Of a stretch of DNA of 64,000 bases, positions 18,475-26,400 are shown piece after piece (within the stretch, counting starts at the first letter, position 1; the number at the start of each line of letters is the position of its first letter). This DNA is from Helicobacter suis (GTDB lineage: Bacteria; Campylobacterota; Campylobacteria; Campylobacterales; Helicobacteraceae). The DNA lies in NCBI RefSeq assembly GCF_902196125.1, contig NZ_CABIKG010000009.1:1-64000 (forward strand). The letters are read 5' to 3'. The notes under the pieces are model-generated. The model saw nothing but the letters and a program-made list of their open reading frames with translations, did no database searches and was not told where the DNA came from. Both the position numbers and the translations under genes were made by a program.

Positions 18475-19617
18475 ATGAAAATGCGCGTATTTGTATGCTT
18501 CTTGGCTACCTTTGTCTCTAATGGTTTAGCTCGCTTTGGCTATACTGCCCTCATTCCCTTTTTAATTCTCTCTGGTAAGTTAACAGAAAATCAGAGTTTA
18601 CAACTAGGCATTGCTGTTATGGTGGGCTATATTTTTGGGAGTGTGGTTTTAACTCTTTTACAAACGCGCTACTCTCTTGAAAGCATTAGCAAGGGGAGCT
18701 TTTTAATCATTGCGCTTAGTTTTTTTGCCTGTTATCTGGATAACTTCCCCTTTGTTTGGGCGTGGATTTGGCGCTTTTTAGCCGGTGTGGCCTCCTCTTG
18801 TTTGATGATTCTCTCCGCGCCTCTATGTTTAGGCTTTATTAAAGAACAACACCGCCCTTATGTGAGTGCCTTAGTTTTTAGTGGCATTGGTGTAGGGGTG
18901 GTCTTTAGCGGTCTTGCTTTGCCCCATTTTGCCCATATCATTTCTTGGTCATGGATTTTTCTAGGCGCTCTTGCACTTTTAGCCTTTTTCTGCTCGCTCT
19001 CTTTAAAAACCCTGCACCCACCCAAACCTGCCACCACAAAAACAGAAAAATTTAAAATTTCTTATTTTTTCGCGCTCTTGCTTATTTCAGTTGTGCTTAA
19101 TGCCATTGCTTATTTACCCCACACGCTTTTTTGGGTGGATTATCTAGTCCGCTTTTTGCATTTCAATAAAGCCACCGCCGGGACTTCATGGGCGTTTTTT
19201 GGTTTTGGGGCGGTATTGGGTACTTTTTTAAGCGCTGGAATGTCTCATAAAATTGGGCTTAAAAACGCCTCTAGTGTGGTTTTATTGCTTAGAACCCTCT
19301 CTTGTATTCTAGCCGCTTATTGTACCAACATTTACTGGCTTAATCTCTCTATCTTTTTAATGGGCTTTAGCACAACGGGTAATGTCGCTCTGACAAGTAC
19401 CATGTGTATTTACATTGTAGGTAGAGAAAATTTTGTACCCTCCTCAAGTATTGTCTTTTTATCCTTTGGGATTTTTCAGGCGGCCTTTTCTTTTATCTTC
19501 ACTTGGTGTTTAGGGACTGTAAGCTTTTATTGGATGTTTATGATCTGCACAGTTGCTTCATTCTTAAGTTTTGCGGTACTATTACCCATTCCACAAAAAA
19601 CTTTCAAAAGCGCCTAG
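18475..19617 (+). CDS. MFS transporter, YbfB/YjiJ-like, copy 2
   Basis: A 380-residue paralogue of the preceding gene, 12 bases downstream with its own AAAGGAG site. By eye the proteins are about 80-85% identical; blocks such as the segment around LDNFPFVW and the CILAAYCTNIYWLNLSIFLM helix are the same. Differences cluster in the second helix, in the loop after helix 5 and in helices 7 and 10, which may alter substrate. Both copies are intact, suggesting selection for dosage or for distinct specificities. Twelve transmembrane segments are predicted from hydrophobicity. Confidence 0.85.
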   Translation: MKMRVFVCFLATFVSNGLARFGYTALIPFLILSGKLTENQSLQLGIAVMVGYIFGSVVLTLLQTRYSLESISKGSFLIIALSFFACYLDNFPFVWAWIWRFLAGVASSCLMILSAPLCLGFIKEQHRPYVSALVFSGIGVGVVFSGLALPHFAHIISWSWIFLGALALLAFFCSLSLKTLHPPKPATTKTEKFKISYFFALLLISVVLNAIAYLPHTLFWVDYLVRFLHFNKATAGTSWAFFGFGAVLGTFLSAGMSHKIGLKNASSVVLLLRTLSCILAAYCTNIYWLNLSIFLMGFSTTGNVALTSTMCIYIVGRENFVPSSSIVFLSFGIFQAAFSFIFTWCLGTVSFYWMFMICTVASFLSFAVLLPIPQKTFKSA

Positions 19618-19621
19618 TCCA

Positions 19622-19630
19622 TGCTAAAAT
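19622..19630 (+). promoter_or_regulatory. Possible extended -10 promoter for accD
   Basis: TGCTAAAAT, an extended -10 element, lies about 30 bases upstream of the accD ATG in the short gap after the second MFS gene. No -35 box is visible, which is usual in Helicobacter. Confidence 0.35.
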
Positions 19631-19659
19631 AGTCCTATTTTTTGATTGAGGATACATAG

Positions 19660-20505
19660 ATGGGTTTAGGAGACTTCTTAAAAAATTTCAAAAGAAATAG
19701 AGTGCAATCTTCTGGGCAGGACATGCCAAGCCATTGGATTAAATGCCCTAAATGCGCGGCTCTTATGTATTATAAAGAAGTGTTTTCTAAACACCATGTT
19801 TGTCTTAAATGCAATTATCATTTTAGAATGAGTGCTAATGATCGCCTTGAATTTCTCTGTGATTCTTTTATAGAGTTTGATAAAGAATTACAACCTATCG
19901 ATCCGCTCAATTTTGTAGATAAAGAGAGTTACAAACAGCGCATCAAAAAGCACCAAGCCAAAACAGGACGGCCTAGCTCTCTGATCAGTGGGGAGGGAGA
20001 AATTAATGGGATTTCTTTACAAATTGCTGTTTTTGACTTTGCTTTTATGGGGGGATCATTAGGCTCTGTGGAGGGAGAAAAAATTGTACGCAGTATTAAC
20101 CGTGCTGTAGAAAAATCCCAAGCTTTGCTCATAGTTTCAGCTAGCGGAGGGGCGCGCATGCAAGAATCTACTTATGCGCTTATGCAAATGGCTAAAACTA
20201 GCGCCGCTCTTAATAAACTCTCAGAGGCTAAATTGCCCTTTATCTCACTACTAACCGATCCTACCTTTGGGGGTGTGAGCGCCTCTTTTGCTTTTTTAGG
20301 CGACTTAATCATTGCTGAACCCGGTGCGATGATTGGCTTTGCTGGAGCTAGAGTGATTAAGCAAACTATCGGGGCAGAATTACCCGAAGGCTTTCAAAGC
20401 GCAGAATTTTTACTTGAGCATGGCTTGATTGATATGATTGTACAACGCAAGGATTTAAAAAAGACAATCAGCGATTTAGTAGGCATGTTAAGAGAAAATA
20501 GATGA
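19660..20505 (+). CDS. accD: Acetyl-CoA carboxylase carboxyltransferase subunit beta
   Basis: With AccA it transfers carboxyl from biotin to acetyl-CoA, giving malonyl-CoA for fatty-acid synthesis. The N-terminal zinc ribbon is clear: CPKC at about residues 29-32 and CLKC about 20 residues later. The carboxyltransferase core has SASGGARMQES, LTDPTFGGVSASFA and GFAGARVIKQTIG. The 281-residue length is typical. A GAGGA site precedes ATG 19660. The stop overlaps the rlmH start (ATGA), so these genes are coupled. Confidence 0.96.
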   Translation: MGLGDFLKNFKRNRVQSSGQDMPSHWIKCPKCAALMYYKEVFSKHHVCLKCNYHFRMSANDRLEFLCDSFIEFDKELQPIDPLNFVDKESYKQRIKKHQAKTGRPSSLISGEGEINGISLQIAVFDFAFMGGSLGSVEGEKIVRSINRAVEKSQALLIVSASGGARMQESTYALMQMAKTSAALNKLSEAKLPFISLLTDPTFGGVSASFAFLGDLIIAEPGAMIGFAGARVIKQTIGAELPEGFQSAEFLLEHGLIDMIVQRKDLKKTISDLVGMLRENR

Positions 20506-20924
20506 CTTGTATTATTTATTCTATTTCTAAGAAAAATTCCCTCTATGCCTCTCTTTTTAAACACCACCAACAGGCGTGTTTACAATTTAAAACCAAGCTT
20601 GAAATTGTAGATATTTCTGTATCAAAAGAGAGTAAAGAGCACTACAGCAAAGCCTTTAACCCCTATCTTAAGCCAAATTCTTATGCCATGCACCCAACAG
20701 GTAAGCTTTATGATAGTTTGCAATTTAGTAAACTATTAAGCACACATGCCCGTATGCAATTTTTCATCGCGGGGGCTTATGGCTTTGAAAGCACCTTTTT
20801 AGACAAATTAATCCCCCTCTCTTTAAGCCCGCTAACTCTAAGCGCTTCGCTAGCTAAACTTGTCTTGTGTGAGCAGATTTTTAGAGGGCTTAGTCTTTTA
20901 AACAAACACCCCTATCACAAATGA
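20502..20924 (+). CDS. rlmH: 23S rRNA pseudouridine-1915 N3-methyltransferase RlmH
   Basis: A 140-residue SPOUT-class methyltransferase that modifies pseudouridine 1915 in helix 69 of 23S rRNA. FIAGAYGF is the S-adenosylmethionine-binding loop, and the C-terminal LSLSPLTLSASLAKLVLCEQIFRG...HPYHK is the family signature of the trefoil knot. The ATG overlaps the accD stop. The usual Met-Thr-His of the family signature reads Pro-Leu-Thr-Leu here, a modest variation. Confidence 0.92.
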   Translation: MTCIIYSISKKNSLYASLFKHHQQACLQFKTKLEIVDISVSKESKEHYSKAFNPYLKPNSYAMHPTGKLYDSLQFSKLLSTHARMQFFIAGAYGFESTFLDKLIPLSLSPLTLSASLAKLVLCEQIFRGLSLLNKHPYHK

Positions 20925-20940
20925 GAAAAATGGAGGCAAT

Positions 20941-22017
20941 ATGAAACTGCGCTACTATAGTACATTTACAATTTTATTTATGGCAGCTATTGGCTGGTAT
21001 GTCTACCACGCCACCCCTGAAAAACTCGCGCTTAATGTCGCGCAACACACTTTTATTTTACCCGTTGCTGTTTGGGTGGTGGGGGCGGTGTTTGTGTTTT
21101 TCCTCTTTACCCTATTTTTTATGCTCTTAGGAGGGATTGGTAGCTTTTTTAAACGCTATGCAGAGAAAAGAGATTTTGAAAAACTAGTAGGGCAGATCAT
21201 TGATCAAAACACCCATAATAGCTTTAGTAAACAAAATTATTCTAACCCCCATTTTGCAGAACTTTCTAATATTCTCTCCCGCTTTTTTCTCAAAGAGGAT
21301 TTAAACACAGCACAAAGTGGGTATGAAAAAGTTGATCAACTTTTTGAGCTTTACCAAAAAGTACAAAAGGGGGAGGAAGTGGAGTGGCAAAAATACCATT
21401 TAGATGCGCATAATTCTCTTTACACCCAAAATATTTTCAACAAAATAGATCGCGATTTAAAATACGCCTCTTTTGTTCTTAAAAAAGAAGGCTTTAGTCC
21501 GGAGGCTAAAAAACAGGCGCTAATTAACATCATTCAAAGAGGTTCTTTAAAAGAAATCCCTAAGGTGCTTAAAGGCGCTAAAGAGTTGGTGGATAAATCT
21601 GTTTTAGCGGTTCTTTTGCAGGTTTTTTGGCAAAAAAATGTGGGGTTAAGCCAAGCAGAAGTTGTGGAGCTGTGTGTGGGGGTGGGTTATGATAAACAGG
21701 AATATTTGCAAATGGCACTAGACTCTAAGCCCTTTTTATCCCCTGATGATTGGTTTAAATTCTTTGAGCTTTTAGCTAGCAAGGACGAGTTAGCCGAAAA
21801 GGCTTTATTATTTGTACTATTAGATTTAGAAATGCTTGAGCAGGCAAAAGAACGCTTAAACACCCACCCTCAAGATGAGTTTTTAATTATCAAGGCTTAT
21901 TTGGAGCTAAAAAAATCCGATCGATCCTACCCGCTTGCCCTATTCTTTGGCTTAACAACCCCGGTTAAACTTATCAAATTAGACAAAACAGAGAGTACAC
22001 CACCGCCTAAGCTGTGA
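20941..22017 (+). CDS. Conserved membrane protein with two N-terminal transmembrane helices
   Basis: A 358-residue protein with two hydrophobic segments (residues about 6-20 and 36-64), followed by a large, mostly helical, charged cytoplasmic domain (residues 70-350) ending in a Pro-rich tail (STPPPKL). I do not recognise a catalytic motif. GGAGG lies directly before the ATG at 20941. It follows rlmH by 16 bases and is probably in the accD-rlmH operon; it looks like the conserved hypothetical that accompanies these genes in Helicobacter. The 3' end converges on the Met-rich lipoprotein gene with a 15-base gap. Confidence 0.75.
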   Translation: MKLRYYSTFTILFMAAIGWYVYHATPEKLALNVAQHTFILPVAVWVVGAVFVFFLFTLFFMLLGGIGSFFKRYAEKRDFEKLVGQIIDQNTHNSFSKQNYSNPHFAELSNILSRFFLKEDLNTAQSGYEKVDQLFELYQKVQKGEEVEWQKYHLDAHNSLYTQNIFNKIDRDLKYASFVLKKEGFSPEAKKQALINIIQRGSLKEIPKVLKGAKELVDKSVLAVLLQVFWQKNVGLSQAEVVELCVGVGYDKQEYLQMALDSKPFLSPDDWFKFFELLASKDELAEKALLFVLLDLEMLEQAKERLNTHPQDEFLIIKAYLELKKSDRSYPLALFFGLTTPVKLIKLDKTESTPPPKL

Positions 22018-22032
22018 TTACTCTTGTATGAA

Positions 22033-22458
22033 TCACCACCAAGGCCCATACATCATGGGCATGCCTCCCATCATCGGATACATGCCCATAGGATACATGC
22101 CATAAGGATACATTCCCATTGGATACATTCCCATAGGGCTTATCATCGGACGCATCATCATCGGATTGTAGGGAATATAACCCGCTCCAGTTGGAGGCAG
22201 AGCTGAGAGGGCAAATTTACCCCCGTGGGCAAGTTTGATACCGGCTAGAAAAATATCATGGAAAGATCCGTATTTTTTAGGCTTAAGCGCTATAGGAATA
22301 TCCCCATCTTTATTGCCCACGCACTCATTTTTCATTTCATTGCACTCATTAAGCGTGTCTACATCGGGGAGTTTAGGGTTGACATCTTTAGGATCACCCA
22401 CCCAGCACCCCCCAAAAAATACAGCCACCCCTAAGCACTGGAAAGTTTTAAAATTCAT
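22033..22458 (-). CDS. Putative lipoprotein with Met/Tyr/Pro/Gly repeat tail
   Basis: A 141-residue exported protein. Residues 1-18 form a signal peptide ending FFGGC, an acceptable lipobox, so Cys18 is probably lipidated and the protein anchored in a membrane. The middle has Cys pairs (NECNEMKNEC). The C-terminal 50 residues are extremely Met-rich, built of MYPMG/MYPYG units and ending MMYGPWW. Met-rich repeats of this kind can bind Cu(I), but that is an inference. The start overlaps the napB stop (ATGA), so the two proteins are made together and may act together. No known family. Confidence 0.7.
   Translation of the reverse strand: MNFKTFQCLGVAVFFGGCWVGDPKDVNPKLPDVDTLNECNEMKNECVGNKDGDIPIALKPKKYGSFHDIFLAGIKLAHGGKFALSALPPTGAGYIPYNPMMMRPMISPMGMYPMGMYPYGMYPMGMYPMMGGMPMMYGPWW
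22076..22135. repeat. Four tandem 15-bp repeats encoding MYP[MY]G
   Basis: Four consecutive 15-base units beginning GGATACAT (22076, 22091, 22106, 22121), differing at a few positions. The period is a multiple of three, so copy-number change would lengthen or shorten the Met-rich tail without breaking the frame. Confidence 0.85.
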
Positions 22459-23021
22459 TGCTTTTTAGAGTGTTTACCATAATCTTTAACCCCGACATTA
22501 ACCACATTCATAAAATCAGAGCGGTACTCTAAAGATTTATTGGTAAAAACGGGTTTGAAATTGTTCTTTACAAGGGGTTGGGCATTAGCTTGGGGAGCGT
22601 GGCAAAGAGTGCAGTTAAAACGCGCATCGCTTACATTGCCTTTTCTAGTGGGGCGATTATGCCTAAAGTCAAAAAAATGTGATTGGGGTACAGGTGTAGC
22701 CCCTACAGTTTTAGCCACAGCTGGCATATGACAACCCAAACACTGGTTATTATCTTTTGTAATGGGAAGTAACCCGGTAGTGTCATGGGGAATCATGGGT
22801 GGGGCATTTTCATAAGCCCGTTCGAATCGTTGGCTTTCCCCGGGAGGGTTTTTATGGAAGTTATAATCATGTAAGTGTAAATCTTTCTCGTCCTCTAAAG
22901 GGGCTTTGCGCAAACCAATTTGTGTATCGCTTAGTAAGGATACATCTTTTTCATAAGCCTGAGTTAGAGTACAAAGTCCGCCTATAAATGCAGCAGTTAC
23001 AAATAAAGCGCGTAGTTTCAT
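22455..23021 (-). CDS. napB: NapB-type dihaem cytochrome c
   Basis: The small subunit of periplasmic nitrate reductase, which passes electrons to NapA. A signal peptide (residues 1-22, ending TQA) precedes the mature protein. Two haem-c motifs are present: CLGCH (residues 94-98) and CTLCH (137-141). PPMIPHDTTGLLPI and QSHFFDFRHNRP are typical NapB segments. The 188-residue length is normal. AGGAGG precedes ATG 23021. Unexpectedly, no napA, napG, napH, napD or napL lies anywhere near it in this window; the only partner is the coupled Met-rich lipoprotein. It may be a relocated subunit or an extra copy. Confidence 0.9.
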   Translation of the reverse strand: MKLRALFVTAAFIGGLCTLTQAYEKDVSLLSDTQIGLRKAPLEDEKDLHLHDYNFHKNPPGESQRFERAYENAPPMIPHDTTGLLPITKDNNQCLGCHMPAVAKTVGATPVPQSHFFDFRHNRPTRKGNVSDARFNCTLCHAPQANAQPLVKNNFKPVFTNKSLEYRSDFMNVVNVGVKDYGKHSKKQ

Positions 23022-23075
23022 GTTTTCCTCCTATATCGAGCTTTTAACGCCAAAATTATAGCACACTAAAAAGAA

Positions 23076-23987
23076 TTAAGGCAAATGATAAAAATCCACA
23101 CACCCGACTTTTTTAACCACAATTTCTCTTTGTGCACTGAGGCGCTCTAGTTGTACTGGTGTAAGATAACAGCGTGCCTCATCTACACTTAGGGGGCGGT
23201 ATTTGAGTAAATCTAAAAAAGCTTGTGGGGTGGTTTGTAACTTTGTAATTTTAAAGGGAATGCGGCTAGGTAAGCTAATAGGTAAGCCTTCAAAATAAGT
23301 AGCCAATTCTAATAAATGCGTGGGAGTTAGAGGCTGGACTTTATAGGCTGGGGGGCGATCAATACTACTTAAATCTACACGGGCTAAGTTGGGGACTTTT
23401 TGTAAAAAGGCGGCTAAATCTTGAATATGTGCCTCTTGATCATTAATCCCTGCTACTAATAGCATTTCTGCAACTAAAAAGCCTTGATACTGGCTAGCAA
23501 AATCTAAAATGCCTTCTAAAATAGATTCTAGGGGTAGATTTTTATGGGGGCGATCTATCTTATTAAAAACTTGTGGCCAAATGGCATCTAAAGAGAATTT
23601 AACAATATCATAGTGTAAGAGTGCTTTTTGTACTTCTTTATTGCCAAGCCGCGTACCATTGCTTAAAATTAAAGACTGCACACCACTAGGGATTAAGGGC
23701 TTTATCGTGGTGATAAGCTCTTCTAAGTGAGGATAAAGAGTGGGTTCGCCATTAGCTGTAGTGGTGAGTACATCTAGGGAGCTGTATTTGTGGGCTAGGG
23801 CTTGTTTGATTGCAGAAACCAAAACCTCTAGGGGTAAAACTGAATGCATACTTTTCATAGGCTTATTTGGCGTGAGTTCGCAGTAAAGACAATCAAAATT
23901 GCACTGTTTGGCCTCTCCTGAAACATCAATCCCTAAGGACCAGCCAAAACGGCGCGATTTAATAGGGCCAAAAACTAAATTAGACAT
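23076..23987 (-). CDS. Radical SAM protein next to topA
   Basis: A 303-residue radical S-adenosylmethionine enzyme. The iron-sulphur motif CNFDCLYC is at about residues 31-38, preceded by FGPIKSRRFGWSLGIDVS, the usual start of the YgiQ-like/KamA-unrelated subgroup with a VFGP-S-RR-G-SLG opening. NGEPTLYP and SNGTRLG match its SAM-binding core. Substrate unknown. The start is probably ATG 23987, inside the end of topA; a GTG at 24008 is also possible. The topA-radical SAM order matches H. pylori (HP0116-HP0117, from memory). Confidence 0.85.
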   Translation of the reverse strand: MSNLVFGPIKSRRFGWSLGIDVSGEAKQCNFDCLYCELTPNKPMKSMHSVLPLEVLVSAIKQALAHKYSSLDVLTTTANGEPTLYPHLEELITTIKPLIPSGVQSLILSNGTRLGNKEVQKALLHYDIVKFSLDAIWPQVFNKIDRPHKNLPLESILEGILDFASQYQGFLVAEMLLVAGINDQEAHIQDLAAFLQKVPNLARVDLSSIDRPPAYKVQPLTPTHLLELATYFEGLPISLPSRIPFKITKLQTTPQAFLDLLKYRPLSVDEARCYLTPVQLERLSAQREIVVKKVGCVDFYHLP

Positions 23988-26274
23988 CTGCTGGCTCTGT
24001 AAAATCACATTTTAAGCAGCTATGAAGGCTAGGTTTTTTCTTATAAGCTTTTAAAACCATTAAAGAGCCACACTGCGGGCATGGTTTCTCTATGGGTTTA
24101 TAATTGGTCAGAAAAGTACAGGTGGGGTAATTATTACAGCCATAAAAAATCCCTCTCTTGCTTCTTTTTTGCACCACTTGCCCCTGACACTGCGGGCATG
24201 GATAAGTAGAGCCTTGATCTTTAGGGGTTTGTGAACGGATATTTTTACAGCTAGGGTAATTACTACAAGCTAGAAATTCCCCAAAACGCCCCTTTTTAAC
24301 TACCATAGCAGATCCGCACTTTTCACAAGGTTGTACATTTTCAGAGTCTTTAGAGGTGAGTTGGATAAATTTACACTTAGGATAACCACTACAGGCAACA
24401 AAAACCCCAAATCTACCCTTTCTTTGTACTAACTCTGAACCACATTTGGGGCAAAATTCCCCAGTGGGGATACTAACTTTTTGGGAGGCAATTTGGGCTT
24501 TGCCTATCTCTATTTGTTCCATAAAAGGCATGTAAAAATCCATGAGCATTTGTTGCCAAGAGGCTTTATTGCCAGCAATGGCATCTAATTTATCCTCTAA
24601 ACTAGCGCTAAAGGCAGCATCTACAATATTGGTAAAATACTTCTCTAAAATACCCACGACTACAAAGGCATTTTCAGTAGGGGTAAGCTGTTTTTTCTCT
24701 AATTTGACATAATCACGGTTGAGTAAAAGGGCAATAGTGGGGGCATAAGTGCTAGGTCTACCAATGCCTAAACTTTCTAAAGTTTTAATCAAAGAGGCTT
24801 CAGAATATCTAGCGGGGGGTTCTGTGTGGTATTCACGGGCTTGTATTTTTTCTAAACCAATGGATTCTTTAAGGTTTAAAGAGGGGAGTAATTTATCCTC
24901 GCTATTATCTTTAAGAACTTTATGATAACCATCAAAGATCAGTTTACGCCCACTGGCTTTAAATATCGCCTCTAGTGGTGTACAGGCAATTAAAATATGT
25001 TGTTGCTCAAAGATCGCATCGCTCATTTGAGAGGCTAAAAAGCGTTGGTAAATAAGGGTATAAAGTTTGTGTTCCTCAGGTTTGAGATAATCTTTAGCAA
25101 TATGGGGGGTAAAGGCTAACTGTGTGGGGCGGATAGCTTCATGGGCTTCTTGGGCGCTTTTATTCTTAGAGGTGTAATTTTTAAAAGTGGGTGGTAAATA
25201 GGAGTTACCATAGGTCTTTTGGATAAATTCTCTAGCGGCTTGTTGGGCTTCTTTTGCGATGTGTAAACTATCGGTGCGCATATAAGTAATTACCCCGCTT
25301 ATTCCATCAGGAGTAGCTACACCCTCATAAAGCTTTTGGGCAATGCCCATAGTTTTAGAAGGGTTATAACCCAAATGGGTAGAGGCGCTTTGTTGCAAGG
25401 TAGAAGTCATAAAGGGAGGTGGAGTAGGGGAAGTCTTATTTTTATGGCTAATTTCTTGGACTTGATAAACTTGATCCTTTAAATTAGCCACCATTTCTAA
25501 GGCTTTTTCAACATCAGTTAAACTTTGCCTTTTAATTTTAGCACCCTGATAGCTTTCTAAACTTGCTTCTATCCCATGGGCAAAGATAGCCTCAATATTG
25601 TAATAAGTGAGGGGTTTAAACGCTTGGATTTCTTTTTCACGATCCACAATGATTTTTAAGGCTGCACTTTGTACGCGCCCGGCACTCATGCCCCGTGAAA
25701 TTTTATGGGCTAATAAAGAGCTTAAACTAAAACCCACGATGCGATCTAAAAGCCTTCTAGCTAGTTGGGCGTTAATTTTATCAATGTCTAAAGTTTTGGG
25801 GTGTGCTAGGGCGTGTAAAATAGCTGATTTGGTAACTTCATGGAAAACAATACGGGGGAGTGCAAAAATAGGGTTGTTTTTGGGGTTATTTGTTTGTGCT
25901 TCTAAATCTAAAATTTCTTGTTTTGTAGAATGGGAGGTTTTTTTAGCCCCCCCTTGTTTTTCTTGAATGAGATAGGCAATGTGATAACCAATGGCTTCCC
26001 CTTCGCGATCTTCATCTGTAGCGATATAAATTTGTGAGGCATCTTTGGCTAAATCTAAAATCTGGCTCACAATTTCTTCATGATCTTTACTCACCGTGTA
26101 TTTAGGGAAAAACTTTTCATTCTCAATATGAATACCCATAGCATATTTGCTTAGATCGCGTACATGTCCTTTGGAGGCAATAACTTGGTAATTAGGATCA
26201 AGAAAATGCGCGATTGTTTTAGCTTTTGTAGGGGATTCTACGATGATGAGGTTTTTAGCAGATTTTCTTCGCAT
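23980..26274 (-). CDS. topA: DNA topoisomerase I
   Basis: Relaxes negative supercoils. The Toprim domain is at the N-terminus (LIIVESPTKAKTI, DEDREGEAI), the catalytic Tyr is in GVITYMRTDS, and GIGRPSTYAP follows. Four C-terminal zinc ribbons are visible: three of the CPxCxxxxxxxxxGxFxxCxxYPxC kind and a last, more divergent one ending SCLKCD. The start is ATG 26274; the upstream ATG-less extension to 26310 lacks a ribosome binding site. The 764-residue length fits Helicobacter TopA. It is divergent to flaB. Confidence 0.96.
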   Translation of the reverse strand: MRRKSAKNLIIVESPTKAKTIAHFLDPNYQVIASKGHVRDLSKYAMGIHIENEKFFPKYTVSKDHEEIVSQILDLAKDASQIYIATDEDREGEAIGYHIAYLIQEKQGGAKKTSHSTKQEILDLEAQTNNPKNNPIFALPRIVFHEVTKSAILHALAHPKTLDIDKINAQLARRLLDRIVGFSLSSLLAHKISRGMSAGRVQSAALKIIVDREKEIQAFKPLTYYNIEAIFAHGIEASLESYQGAKIKRQSLTDVEKALEMVANLKDQVYQVQEISHKNKTSPTPPPFMTSTLQQSASTHLGYNPSKTMGIAQKLYEGVATPDGISGVITYMRTDSLHIAKEAQQAAREFIQKTYGNSYLPPTFKNYTSKNKSAQEAHEAIRPTQLAFTPHIAKDYLKPEEHKLYTLIYQRFLASQMSDAIFEQQHILIACTPLEAIFKASGRKLIFDGYHKVLKDNSEDKLLPSLNLKESIGLEKIQAREYHTEPPARYSEASLIKTLESLGIGRPSTYAPTIALLLNRDYVKLEKKQLTPTENAFVVVGILEKYFTNIVDAAFSASLEDKLDAIAGNKASWQQMLMDFYMPFMEQIEIGKAQIASQKVSIPTGEFCPKCGSELVQRKGRFGVFVACSGYPKCKFIQLTSKDSENVQPCEKCGSAMVVKKGRFGEFLACSNYPSCKNIRSQTPKDQGSTYPCPQCQGQVVQKRSKRGIFYGCNNYPTCTFLTNYKPIEKPCPQCGSLMVLKAYKKKPSLHSCLKCDFTEPADV

Positions 26275-26349
26275 ACAAACTCTTTTTTTAAATTTAGTAA
26301 TGGGCGGCATTATAAACTATTTTAAAAGACATTGCAGTTAACAATCTCA

Positions 26350-26365
26350 TGGAACAGCCCTTGCT
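26350..26365 (+). promoter_or_regulatory. Sigma-54 promoter of flaB
   Basis: TGGAAC (26350-26355), five bases, then TTGCT (26361-26365) is a close match to the RpoN consensus with correct GG/GC spacing. It lies 36 bases upstream of the flaB ATG. flaB of H. pylori is known to be RpoN-dependent. Confidence 0.85.
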
Positions 26366-26400
26366 TGGTGTGTGTATCATAATTAGCAAAGGATGCAAAA

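Noticed and set aside
19625-19644. AAATAG/CTATTT inverted repeat with T-run after the second MFS gene
   Set aside because: The loop is only two bases and the stem AT-rich; it overlaps a better extended -10 for accD, so I do not call a terminator.
22823-22834. TTCGAATC resembling a tRNA T-loop
   Set aside because: It lies within napB coding sequence, with no acceptor or anticodon stem around it. No tRNA was found in the window.
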